51,706 nt of DNA from an uncultured Olsenella sp. (GTDB lineage Bacteria; Actinomycetota; Coriobacteriia; Coriobacteriales; Atopobiaceae): positions 1-51,706 of the forward strand of contig OMVS01000006.1 in assembly GCA_900314575.1 (NCBI GenBank), in the 5' to 3' direction. This document shows positions 35,855-47,900 of this stretch, piece by piece. The position numbers and the translations under genes are program-made. The number at the start of each line of letters is the position of its first letter. The stretch's first letter is position 1. The notes beneath the pieces were generated by a model, which saw nothing but the letters and a program-made list of their open reading frames with translations, had not been told where the DNA came from and ran no database searches.

Positions 35855-36713
35855 CCCGACTGCCCCCCCTCCCGTCGGCGGCGTCCGCGTCCGCCTCGCG
35901 CAGGGCCTCGAGCAGCGTCATCGCCGCGGGCTCCCCCACGAGGTCGCGGGCGCGCACGACGAACGAGGTGGCCTCGCGCGCCTCGCCTGCGCGCGCGGCG
36001 TCGAGTCCGCACTCGAGCAGGCAGACCGCGATCTCGGCGCTCGCCCCGAAGGGCAGGCCCTCCTCCGAGAGGACGTCCGTGGCCTCCTGCTCGTCGAGCG
36101 CGTCCGGATCGCGGCCGTCCGCGCGGGCGCGCTCGACCTCCTCTGCAAGCCCCGCGTCGGCGGCTCCGAGCGACTGCGCCGCCTTGAGCGCCGCAGCCGA
36201 CGCGCGCCCCTTGCCCTGCGCGGAGAACCACCTCGAGAAGTTGAGGTAGGCCCTCACGAGGTGGGCTGGGTCGCTCGCGCGCTCGAAGACGCTGTAGCTG
36301 AGCGCCAGGAACTCGTTCACGTCGCCCTCGGCGCGGTAGAGCTCGGCAAGGTTGAGCCTCGAGGCGCAGTCCATGGGGTTCCAGCGGACCGCCTGCCTGA
36401 GGGACGCCATCGCGCCCTCGCGGTCGTCGAGGACGACGTCGGCGTGCGCGAGGTCGGCGTAGAGCCTGCCGAGCGGCTCCCCGACGTCGTAGAGCGTGCG
36501 GGGGTCCTGCTCGACCCGCACGTACGCGAGGTACTCGAAGGCCGAGGGGAAGCTGAAGAACTGCTGCTCCTCGGTCGTCTGGCAGTTCCGGTCGACGTAC
36601 TCCTCGGCGTCGTCCGCGAGCCTCGCGAGTCGGTCGCGAGCGAGCGCCGCCTCCCCCTGCAGGAGGAGCCCCTCGGCCCCCTCGATCTCTTCCTCTAGCA
36701 TCGTCTGTTCCAC
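35847..36713 (-). CDS. tetratricopeptide-repeat-like helical protein
   Basis: This 288-residue, mostly alpha-helical cytoplasmic protein has TPR-like helix pairs: DVGEPLGRLYADLAHADVVLDDREGAMASLRQAVRWNPMD, then ASRLNLAELYRAEGDVNEF, and a later pair around residues 155-190. No enzyme motif is present. The start is the GTG at 36713 with GGAG five bases upstream. It overlaps smpB and lies 73 bases after rnr, so it sits in the middle of the RNase R-SmpB set. A role as an adaptor is possible but not shown. I do not recognise a named family. Confidence 0.75.
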   Translation of the reverse strand: MEQTMLEEEIEGAEGLLLQGEAALARDRLARLADDAEEYVDRNCQTTEEQQFFSFPSAFEYLAYVRVEQDPRTLYDVGEPLGRLYADLAHADVVLDDREGAMASLRQAVRWNPMDCASRLNLAELYRAEGDVNEFLALSYSVFERASDPAHLVRAYLNFSRWFSAQGKGRASAAALKAAQSLGAADAGLAEEVERARADGRDPDALDEQEATDVLSEEGLPFGASAEIAVCLLECGLDAARAGEAREATSFVVRARDLVGEPAAMTLLEALREADADAADGRGGSRDA

Positions 36714-36786
36714 GTGTGCTCCTTCGTGCGCCCGGACGCCCCGGGCCTCTCGCCTGTGCGAATCGAACGTCAGATTGGTAGGTACC

Positions 36787-38850
36787 CTAATCCCCGCCCG
36801 CCGATGCGTCCGAGGCGCACCCGCGCGGGCCGGCGAGCCTGAAGTCTATCCTCCCACGGGAGGGGTCCGCCCCCGCGACCTCGACGGCCACCCGCCTCCC
36901 GAGCCCCCAGACGCGACCGGTCGACTCCCCCGTGAGCGTCAGGCGCTCCTCGTCGTAGGAGAACCACTCCTCGCCGAGCGCGCGCGTGGGCAGAAGCCCC
37001 TCGGCCAGGGTGTCGTCGAGCATGACGAAGAGCCCGTAGCGCTCGCAACCCGTGACGATGCCGGAGAAGCTCTCGCCGACGCGGCCGCGGAAGAGCTCGG
37101 CCATCTTGAGGCGCTGGGTCGCGCGAGCCGCTGCGTCCGCGACGCGCTCGCGCTCCGAGCAGTCCCGGCAGAGCTGGGGGAGCTGCCTCTCGACGCTGTG
37201 CTGCTCCGGGGAGGCGACGTCGCCGGCGAGCAGCGCCTTGAGGGCCCGGTGCACGATCACGTCGGGGTAGCGCCTGATGGGTGACGTGAAGTGGCAGTAC
37301 GCGCTCGCTCCGAGCGCGTAGTGGCCCTCGTTGTGGGGCAAGTAGACGGCACGGCGCTGCGCCCTCAGGAGCAGGGCGTTCGCCAGGTACTCCCCGCTCG
37401 TGCCCCTCGCGCGCGCGAGGACGCCCTGGAGGACTCCGGGGACGCCGGCCACGAGGGACTCGGCCTCGTCGCCCCGCACGAGCCCGAGCTCGCGCAGGGG
37501 GACGAGGCACGCCCTGAGGTCGTCCGGTGCGGGACGCTCGTGCACGCGGTAGGCGCACGGGACGTCGCGGTCGGAGAGCATGCGCGCCACCGCCTCGTTG
37601 GCCATGAGCATCGCCTCCTCGATGAGCGAGGTCGCCCTCGTCTTCGACCTGACGTCGACGCCCACGGGGCGCCCCTCGTCGTCGAGGATGACCCGGGCCT
37701 CCCTCGTCTCGAAGTCGACGGAGCCGCGCCGTCGCCTGACGCCCTCCCTCAGGCGCGCTACCTCGTCGAGCGTGGCCAGGGCACGGGCGATCCCCTCGCC
37801 CATGGCGCCGGCGCCGAGGTCCGCGGGCTGCAGCTCCCCTAGGAGAAGCCGGTCGACCGTCGGGTAGTCGAGGCGCGCGCTCGAACGGATCGCCGCCTTC
37901 GAGGCCTCGGCGCCGACGACCTCGCCGTCGGGGCCGAGGGTGAGCCGGACGCTCATGGAGAGGCGGTCCTCCCCCGGCCTAAGCGAGCAGACGTCGCAGG
38001 AGAGCTGCTCGGGCAGCATGGGCACGACGCGGTCGACGAGGTAGGCCGAGCAGGTCCTCTGACGCGCCTCGATGTCGAGCGAGGAGCCCCAGGGGAGGTA
38101 GTGGGTCACGTCGGCTATGTGCACCCAGATCTCGAAGCCGCCCCCGTCGAGGCGCCGCGCCCCGACCGCGTCGTCGAAGTCGCGCGCGTCAGCGGGGTCA
38201 ACGGTGAAGCAGAGCAAGCGGCGCAGGTCGAGCCGGTCCGGGTCCGCCGCGAGGGCGCCCTCCACGTCCGCCCGGACCCCTCCCGCCTCCGCGAGCGCGG
38301 CGGGCGAGAACTGGGTCTCGAGGCCGAAGGAGGCTATGACGGACTCCACCCCGAGGTCGAGCTCCTCTGCCGAGCCCAGCCTGCGATCGACCGTCACGAC
38401 CCCTGCGCTCCTCCTCGTGGGGTACTCGAGGATGCGGGCGACCACGACGTCCCCGGACGCGACGCCGAGCCTATTCGCGGAGTCGTCCTCGGGGACCACG
38501 AAGAAGTCGCGCTTGATGCGCGCGTCGAGGGGCACGACGGCCCCGAGCGGGTCGAGGCGGGAGTAGGTCCCCACGAACGAGGAGGTCGCGCGCTCGAGGA
38601 CGGCCTGCACGTAGGCGAGCCTCTCGGGCCCTCCCCCATGCGGTGCGACGAGGCTCACCTGCACCTCGTCACCGTCCATCCCCTCGCGGATCCCGGAACG
38701 CGCCACGACGAAGGTACCCTCGGGCGTCTCGACGCTGGCACGCCCAGGGCTCGTGACGCGCAGGATGCCCGTCAGCAGCTTGCGCGGCTTGCGCGCTGCG
38801 GGATGGTTACCGTGGCGCCTGCTCCCGTGATGTGGCCTCTTGCGTCCCAT
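36787..38850 (-). CDS. rnr: ribonuclease R (RNase II/R family 3'-5' exoribonuclease)
   Basis: RNase R degrades structured RNA from the 3' end and clears defective mRNA released by trans-translation. The 687-residue protein has cold-shock-like RNA-binding domains (about 25-180), the catalytic RNB domain with DPADARDFDDAV, VHIADVTHYL, EAMLMANEAVARML and HFTSPIRRYPD, and a C-terminal S1 domain (FSGIVTGCERYGLFVML). It lacks the long Lys-rich tail of E. coli RNase R. The start at 38850 has AAGGAGG. It is cotranscribed at least with the TPR gene and smpB. Confidence 0.96.
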   Translation of the reverse strand: MGRKRPHHGSRRHGNHPAARKPRKLLTGILRVTSPGRASVETPEGTFVVARSGIREGMDGDEVQVSLVAPHGGGPERLAYVQAVLERATSSFVGTYSRLDPLGAVVPLDARIKRDFFVVPEDDSANRLGVASGDVVVARILEYPTRRSAGVVTVDRRLGSAEELDLGVESVIASFGLETQFSPAALAEAGGVRADVEGALAADPDRLDLRRLLCFTVDPADARDFDDAVGARRLDGGGFEIWVHIADVTHYLPWGSSLDIEARQRTCSAYLVDRVVPMLPEQLSCDVCSLRPGEDRLSMSVRLTLGPDGEVVGAEASKAAIRSSARLDYPTVDRLLLGELQPADLGAGAMGEGIARALATLDEVARLREGVRRRRGSVDFETREARVILDDEGRPVGVDVRSKTRATSLIEEAMLMANEAVARMLSDRDVPCAYRVHERPAPDDLRACLVPLRELGLVRGDEAESLVAGVPGVLQGVLARARGTSGEYLANALLLRAQRRAVYLPHNEGHYALGASAYCHFTSPIRRYPDVIVHRALKALLAGDVASPEQHSVERQLPQLCRDCSERERVADAAARATQRLKMAELFRGRVGESFSGIVTGCERYGLFVMLDDTLAEGLLPTRALGEEWFSYDEERLTLTGESTGRVWGLGRRVAVEVAGADPSRGRIDFRLAGPRGCASDASAGGD

Positions 38851-38926
38851 GCGCCCTCCTTAGCAGAAGGGGCGACGCAGCAAGGCCGCGCCGCCCCAAG
38901 TCACTACGGTTTCGCCCCCGGCGAGC

Positions 38927-39853
38927 CTACACCTTGAGGTAGCGCCTCATGGCGATGGCGGAACCGAACAGGCCGATGACGACACCGATCACGAACAGTA
39001 TGCCGTAGGTCTGGAACATGACGGACGGCGAGAGCTCGAAGCTCAGGAACTGGAGGCTGTTCGATAGCTGCGGCAGCAGGTAGCTCGCACCGAGGTGCAG
39101 CACGATAATCGCGAGGACCGAGCCGATGATCGCCTCAAGCGCACCTTCGGCGATGAACGGCCCCCTGATGAAGCCGTTCGAAGCGCCGACCAGACGCTCG
39201 ATCGCAATCTCGCGCCTGCGGGCGGAGATGGCCAGCCTGATCGTGTTGTTGATGAAGACGAAGGCGACGAACGTGAGCAGGAGGACGAGGACGACCGCGG
39301 CCACGCGCACCCAGGCGGTGACGCTGAAGAGGCGCTCTACCGTCTCTCGCCCGTACTGCACGGAGGCGGAGGTGTTGCCGGGGTCGTCGGCGATGCTCGC
39401 GAAGTCGGGGTCGTCGATAATCCTGCTCGCGACGGACTCCACCTGCTCGGGCTCGGTCATCTTGATGACGAGCGAGGCGGGGACGGGGTTCTCGCCGTCG
39501 AGGGCCGCCACCGCGTCCTCAGCGTTGCGGTTTGACATGGTCTCGCGGTACTCCTGGAGCGCCTCGTCCTTGCTCTTGTAGGTGACGGACTGGACGTTGT
39601 CCCAGGAAGATACCTTCGACTGGAAGGCGTCAACGGCAGCCTGGTCGGCGGAGTCGGAGAGGAACGCCTGGATGGTGACGCGATCCTCGACGTCGCCCAC
39701 CATGTTGCCAATGAGGACGCTGCCGAGCACGAAGACGCCGATCACAAACAGCGAGAGAAAGATGGTGACGATGGCGCCAAGGCACGTCGACCAGTTCCTG
39801 TGGATGTGATGGGTCGCCTCGCGGACAGAATAGCCAAAGTTAGAGGGAACCAT
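38927..39853 (-). CDS. ftsX: cell-division ABC permease FtsX
   Basis: FtsX is the membrane part of the FtsEX complex, which controls peptidoglycan hydrolases at the division site. The 308 residues comprise a cytoplasmic start (MVPSNFGYSVREATHHIHRN), a first membrane helix, an extracytoplasmic domain of about 120 residues (VEDRVTIQAFLSDSADQ...), and three helices with ISARRREIAIERLVGAS as the coupling region. The ATG at 39853 overlaps the end of ftsE by 14 bases. rnr follows after 76 bases. Confidence 0.97.
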   Translation of the reverse strand: MVPSNFGYSVREATHHIHRNWSTCLGAIVTIFLSLFVIGVFVLGSVLIGNMVGDVEDRVTIQAFLSDSADQAAVDAFQSKVSSWDNVQSVTYKSKDEALQEYRETMSNRNAEDAVAALDGENPVPASLVIKMTEPEQVESVASRIIDDPDFASIADDPGNTSASVQYGRETVERLFSVTAWVRVAAVVLVLLLTFVAFVFINNTIRLAISARRREIAIERLVGASNGFIRGPFIAEGALEAIIGSVLAIIVLHLGASYLLPQLSNSLQFLSFELSPSVMFQTYGILFVIGVVIGLFGSAIAMRRYLKV

Positions 39854-40823
39854 AGAAGCCGTACCCACCTCTCTCCTGGTCGCGAACCACGTGACCTGCC
39901 TCGAGCGCTATGACGCGCCTGCGCATCGAGTCGACCATCTCGCGGTCGTGCGTCGCCATGACGACGGTGGTCCCGGTTCGATTGATGCGGTCGAGCAGCT
40001 TCATGATGCCGAGCGAGATGGCGGGATCGAGGTTGCCCGTGGGCTCGTCGCACACCAGAAGCGGCGGACGATTGACCATGGCCCTAGCGACGGAGACGCG
40101 CTGCTGCTCGCCACCAGACAGCTGGTCGGGGTAGTTGTCCATCTTCTCCGCGAGGCCCACGAGACGCAGCACCTCGGGAACCTGGGCCTTCACCACGGAC
40201 TTTGGTTTGCCGATGCACTCGAGCGCGAAGGCCACGTTGCCGTAGACCGTCTTGTCGGGCAGGAGCTTGAAGTCCTGGAACACGGTGCCGATCTGGCGGC
40301 GCAGGTAGGGAACCTTCCAGTTGCGCATCTTCGTGAGGTCCTGGCCAGCGACGAGGACCTGGCCCTTGGTCGCGCGGATCTCTCGGGTAAGGAGGCGCAG
40401 GAAGGTCGACTTGCCCGAGCCGGAGTGTCCGACGACGAAGACGAACTCGCCCGGATAGATGTCCAGGGAGATGTCGTCGAGGGCCGGCTTGTTGGGCTGT
40501 GCCGGGTAGATGAGGGTAACGTTGCGGAACGATATGGTGGGAGTCCCGGTGTGCGGCACCACCGCCACGTCGTCGCCGCGCAGGGGGTCGTAGACGCTCG
40601 GCGCGGGGTTGGCGCTCGGGGCGTCCACGGGCGTGATGTCGGTCTTGGCCGTCACGACGTGCACGGGATCCGGTCCCTCGCCCGCGCCTGCATCGGCGGC
40701 GCCAGGCGCGGCGGACGCGCTCGTCCCCTCGCCAGCGGCGGTAGGAGCCTCGACGCCCTCGGCCTCGGCGGCCTGGGTCGCATCCTCCCCCGCCTGCTCG
40801 TTGCTGCGGAAATGGGTTGCCAC
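39840..40823 (-). CDS. ftsE: cell-division ATPase FtsE with N-terminal extension
   Basis: FtsE is the cytoplasmic ATPase of FtsEX. The ATPase core (about 96-327) has Walker A VGHSGSGKST, VFQDFKLLPDKTV, signature LSGGEQQRVSVARAM, Walker B LLVCDEPTGNLDP and ATHDREMV. Residues 1-95 are an Ala/Glu/Gly/Pro-rich low-complexity extension absent from ordinary FtsE of about 228 residues. The GTG at 40823 with AAAGGAG upstream supports the long start. A TACTAT (40866-40871, minus strand) is a possible -10. The gene overlaps ftsX. Confidence 0.96.
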   Translation of the reverse strand: MATHFRSNEQAGEDATQAAEAEGVEAPTAAGEGTSASAAPGAADAGAGEGPDPVHVVTAKTDITPVDAPSANPAPSVYDPLRGDDVAVVPHTGTPTISFRNVTLIYPAQPNKPALDDISLDIYPGEFVFVVGHSGSGKSTFLRLLTREIRATKGQVLVAGQDLTKMRNWKVPYLRRQIGTVFQDFKLLPDKTVYGNVAFALECIGKPKSVVKAQVPEVLRLVGLAEKMDNYPDQLSGGEQQRVSVARAMVNRPPLLVCDEPTGNLDPAISLGIMKLLDRINRTGTTVVMATHDREMVDSMRRRVIALEAGHVVRDQERGGYGFYGSL

Positions 40824-40968
40824 GAAAGCTCCTTTTCTCTTTCGGGAGCGGTACGGACGAAAAGCATAGTAGAATTCTCCGCCGCCCGGTCGCGACGGAG
40901 ATGCATCCCTACATATACTGCAAAGCCCGACCAGCCTCTCCCGGGGCCTGTCGACGGCCCCGCCGCCG

Positions 40969-42096
40969 TCAGCCCGTGACGGGGGCGGAGCGGTCGGCGT
41001 TGACCATCCAGCGGTGGTAGCCGATCACGAACTGGTCGAGGTCTCCGTCCTCGAGCACCGCCTCCACGTTGCCCGTCTCCACACCCGTGCGCAGGTCCTT
41101 CACCATCTGGTAGGGATAGAGCACGTAGCTTCTGATTTGGCTGCCGAAGCCTATGTCCTGCTTGGGCCCCCTGAGCTCGTCGAGGGCCGCCTCCCTCTTC
41201 TGGAGCTCCAGCTCGTAGAGGCGGCTGCGCAGGATGCCCATCGCAATCTCCTTGTTCTGGAGCTGGCTGCGCTCGTTCTGGCAGGTGACCACTATGCCCG
41301 TGGGAAGGTGCGTGATGCGCACCGCGGAGTCCGTGGTGTTGACGCCCTGGCCGCCATGGCCCGTCGCATGGTACACGTCGACCCTCAGGTCCTTCGGGTC
41401 CACGTCCACCTCGACGTCATCCGGGAGGACCGGCAGCACCTCGACGCCGGCGAAGGTGGTCTGACGGCGCTTCTTCTCGTCGGTCGGCGAGATGCGGACG
41501 AGACGATGGACACCTTGCTCGGCACGGAGCATGCCGTAGGCGTTCTTGCCGGAGACCGTGAAGGTCGCCCTGTCTATTCCGATGATCTCGGCGGTGGGGG
41601 CGTCGTTGACCGTTACCTTCCAGCCCCTCCGCTCGCAGTAGCGCAGGTACATGTGAAGTAGCATCGCGCACCAGTCCTGGGCCTCGAGCCCGCCCTGGCC
41701 GGGCGTGATGTTCACGATGGCGTCGCCGTGGTCGAACTCCCCCGTGAACCAGCTCGACAGCTCAAGCTCAGCCAGGCTCGCCTCGAGCTTTGCCACGCAG
41801 GAGTCCGCCTCACCGAGGAGGTCGGCGTCCTCCGTCTCGCTGCCGAGCTCGAAGGCCGCCTCGGCGTCGCCGAGCAGTGCGCGGGCACGCTCGATGCTCG
41901 CGAGGTCCTCCTTCATGCGCGTGATGTCCGCCATGGTCTTGCTGGCGCTCTCCGCGTCGTCCCAGAACCCCGGCAGGGCGCTCTGCCGCTCGAGCGCCTC
42001 GACGTCCGAGCGAAGGTCGTCCGCGTGGAGGTAGCCCTCCACCTCCTTGAGCCTGTTCGAAAGCGCTCCGAGCGCCTCTGTCGTGACATCCGCCAT
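40969..42096 (-). CDS. prfB: peptide chain release factor 2, without programmed frameshift
   Basis: RF2 recognises UGA and UAA and triggers peptide release. The 375-residue frame is continuous; the internal stop and slippery site of many prfB genes are absent (GYLHADDLRSDVEALERQ reads through). The catalytic GGQ lies at 248-250 (TGHGGQGVNTTDSAVR). The codon-recognition tripeptide normally SPF reads Ser203-Pro204-Thr205 (RISPTDEKKRRQTTF). The gene itself ends in TGA. Its ATG at 42096 lies one base after the secA stop, with AGGAA inside secA, so expression is probably coupled to secA. Confidence 0.96.
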   Translation of the reverse strand: MADVTTEALGALSNRLKEVEGYLHADDLRSDVEALERQSALPGFWDDAESASKTMADITRMKEDLASIERARALLGDAEAAFELGSETEDADLLGEADSCVAKLEASLAELELSSWFTGEFDHGDAIVNITPGQGGLEAQDWCAMLLHMYLRYCERRGWKVTVNDAPTAEIIGIDRATFTVSGKNAYGMLRAEQGVHRLVRISPTDEKKRRQTTFAGVEVLPVLPDDVEVDVDPKDLRVDVYHATGHGGQGVNTTDSAVRITHLPTGIVVTCQNERSQLQNKEIAMGILRSRLYELELQKREAALDELRGPKQDIGFGSQIRSYVLYPYQMVKDLRTGVETGNVEAVLEDGDLDQFVIGYHRWMVNADRSAPVTG

Positions 42097-42097
42097 G

Positions 42098-44851
<2,754 letters not shown>

Positions 44852-44896
44852 TAGCTTCTATCCTTATCCAGTGTGCTGGTTCGCACGGAGGCTACA

Positions 44897-44916
44897 ACAG
44901 TGCAACTTATGACTGT
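44897..44916. promoter_or_regulatory. small inverted repeat upstream of secA
   Basis: ACAGT and ACTGT face each other across ten bases (44897-44916), about 50 bases before the secA start, in the 120-base gap after the giant regulator. It could be an operator or part of the secA promoter, but the evidence is only the symmetry. Confidence 0.25.
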
Positions 44917-44971
44917 ACCACCATCGACCTGGGTTTCGGCATGCGCCGTGCGCCCACATCGAATGCCCAAT

Positions 44972-47900
44972 CTAGCCCTCGGCCCCTTCGCCCGGCGCGC
45001 CATCCACCCCATCAACCGTCTCGGGGCCGCCCGTGCCTCCGCGCGCCTCGGCATCGGCTCCTTCTGGCGTGGCCTCGGGTTCTTCGGGCGTCGCCTCGGG
45101 CTCTTCGGCCGTCGCCTCGGGCCCTTCTGCCGTCGCCTCGGGCCCTTCTGCCGTCGTCTCGGGCTCGGCGTCGCCGGCAGGCGCCTTCTCGTCCCCCGCA
45201 CCGTCCGGGACCTCCGTCTCCGGCTCCACGATCCCCAGGATGCTCGCCCTGCCTCCCTTCAGGAGCTTCGACACCGAGTCGCGGAGGTCTCGCGAGGGCG
45301 GCCTGCGCGTGCGCTCCACGACGCGGTTGCAGAACACCTTGTACTCCTTCTCCGCCTCCGAAGCTCGCCCGGTCGCCACGAGGGTGGCCACGAGCAGCTT
45401 AATCGCGTCCTCCCTCATCCCGTCCGCCTCGTAGGCGTTCCGGGCGAACCTCGCGGCCGTGAGCGTACGGCCGACCCTCAGCGCCGCGAGGGTGCCCGCG
45501 ACCATGACGTCGGCGTACAGGCGCCTCAGGTCCCGTCTCCTCTGCTCGACCAGGCCGATGCCGTCGTTGGCCGGCACGAAGAGGTCCCCTCGATAAATCG
45601 TCTCAGCCCGGCGCGCCGCGACCAGCACCAGCCTGTTGTCCCCTTCTCCGTCGAGCGCCCTGCGGGCGACCCGTTCGAAGCCGTCGACGTCCACGACGAC
45701 GCACTTGGGGTTCAGGGAGAGGGTTCTCTCGGTGCGGTTCGAGAGCAACGCCCCGTCCCCTCGCGTCCCGACCCTGCCGCCCATCACGTGCCTCAGCACG
45801 CTCGTCGCCTCGTAGACGCGCTGCTGGCCCGCTACGTAGTCCGCGTCGGGCCACACGGACTCCATGATCTTGTACCGCTTCACCTGGTGCCGGGGAGCGG
45901 CGGCGAGAAGCGCCAGAAGCTCCTTCGCCCTCCTCCTCTCGAACGACGACGCGGGGACACGCTCGCCCGCGATGGAGACGGACAGACCACCCAGGACCGA
46001 GATCCTCAGCACGTGGTCCTCGTCCACCTCGCACGCGTCGTCGAGCTGGTCGAGTAGGCCCTCCATGGCCTCGTCGACACCCCTCTCCGACTGGTCGCTC
46101 ACGACGGTCGCAACCGTCCCCATCTGTGCGAGCTCACGGCTCCAGGCGGGAGGAACGGCTTCCGAGAAGCGCTCCGACAGCCTTCCGAAGTCGTTCAGGA
46201 GCAGGTTTACAAGCCAGGCGGCACCGCTCGGAACGCGCGGCGGGATCGCCTCAGCAGGGGTTCGGTTCACCGAGCGCGCGCCGACGACGTCTATCAGAAT
46301 CTCGCAAATCTGGTCGAGCTCGCGAGACCCGCCCTCGCATTCCTTGAGGTCCACCCCCATAGGCCCACCCTCCCCTGCGTCGATGAGGACAGAGAGGGTC
46401 CTGCATGACTCCCAGAGGTAGGGGGAGGGGTTGCCGAGCTCGACGAGGATCTCCCGAGCCCGATTGAGCCTGACTCCGGCACGCACCGCGGCACCCCTCC
46501 TGAGGTCCGAGACGGTCAGCACGACCTCGGCGACAGCCTTCAACATGGCGTCCCCGCTGCGGTCCAGGAGACGCGTCAGAGCCTCGACGTCGCCGTTGTC
46601 GACGTCCCTCCCCATCATGATGCCGACCGCCGTCGGGACGGCCTTGTGGATGCCCGGGTACAGGGGCGGTTTGCCCGCCTCGAGAGTCCGAGCGGAGGCC
46701 TCGTGCCAGGCGCACTCCTCCTGGGTGGGCATCGCACCAGAAAGGCCCGTTGACAGGAAGTAGACGTCGGAGAGGAGCGCCGAGAGGAGCGAGCCATCCC
46801 TGTCCGCCAAGAGGCCCCGCGCCTTGAGCGCCTCCCCGAAGGAGTCCGAAAAGCTACCGCAGAGAAGGAGACGAAGCGACTCCGCCATGTGAGAGAGGGC
46901 GGCCTCTGCGCCACGTCGGCCCTGCAAGGGGGGTATTGGCGTCGCGACTCCGATGCCCCGGCAAAGCGCACGGACCTCTTCGATATAGTCTGGCCAGCTC
47001 AGACCAGTCGCGACCCCACGCTCGACGACCCCTTCGGCCGGGCACCCGACGTCCCCGCAGTCCTGCCGCATGAGGCGCAGAGCCCTTCTCGCCTCCCTCG
47101 TCTGCGTCGCAATCCCCAGCCCGAACCGAGAGGCCCTCTCCACGGCATCGGCCACCAGGGGAGCCTCGCCCACGTCGATGAAGTCCAGGGCGTTCATGAT
47201 TGCGAGGGTCGTCTGCCGCAGGCCGTCCGGCGCCATGTTGCACACGATTGCGGCGCGGTTCCACTCCCCCCTTTCCGCCAGCACCTCGGCCACCGCAGCT
47301 ACGGTATCGGGGAACTCCGAGGCAACGGGCGAAAGGCTCTCGTAGACCATGCTCAGCCCCTCGTAGGTATCGGTGCCGACGCAGCGGAACTCGCCCTCCG
47401 CCAACCTCAGGCCACACACCGGGCAGTTGGACGATATTGAGGCAAGAATGTCGTCGTCGCAACGCCTGAGAACCCTCCTCAGGTCTTCGATCGTGCCGTC
47501 CCCAAGGAGGAGGGTTGCGCACCTCGCCTCTCTCTCCTCGTTCATCAGGGTCTCGCGGAGCGTCTCGGAGACGATTAACCCGAGGTTCTCGCAATATCCC
47601 GGGTCGGACATAACGCGTCCGAGGTTACGGCTCTTAATCTTCGAGACCGTCCTCACGAGGAGTGGTATGCCGTGCGTCGCAGCCATCATGTCACGCGCGA
47701 GCCCGCTCGTCCTCCTAAGCCTCTTCGGAAGTCCCATCATCAGGTCGCGGGTGCCATAGCAGGGCGCATCGGGAAGCTCCTCCGACAGCTGCAAGGCCTC
47801 TGGACGCATGCCGAGCACGATGAAGCAGCCGGCCTCCCGCATTCGCCGAATCGCAGACAGCTCCCTCTGCAGTTCACTCTCGTCAGCGGGAGGGAGCCCC

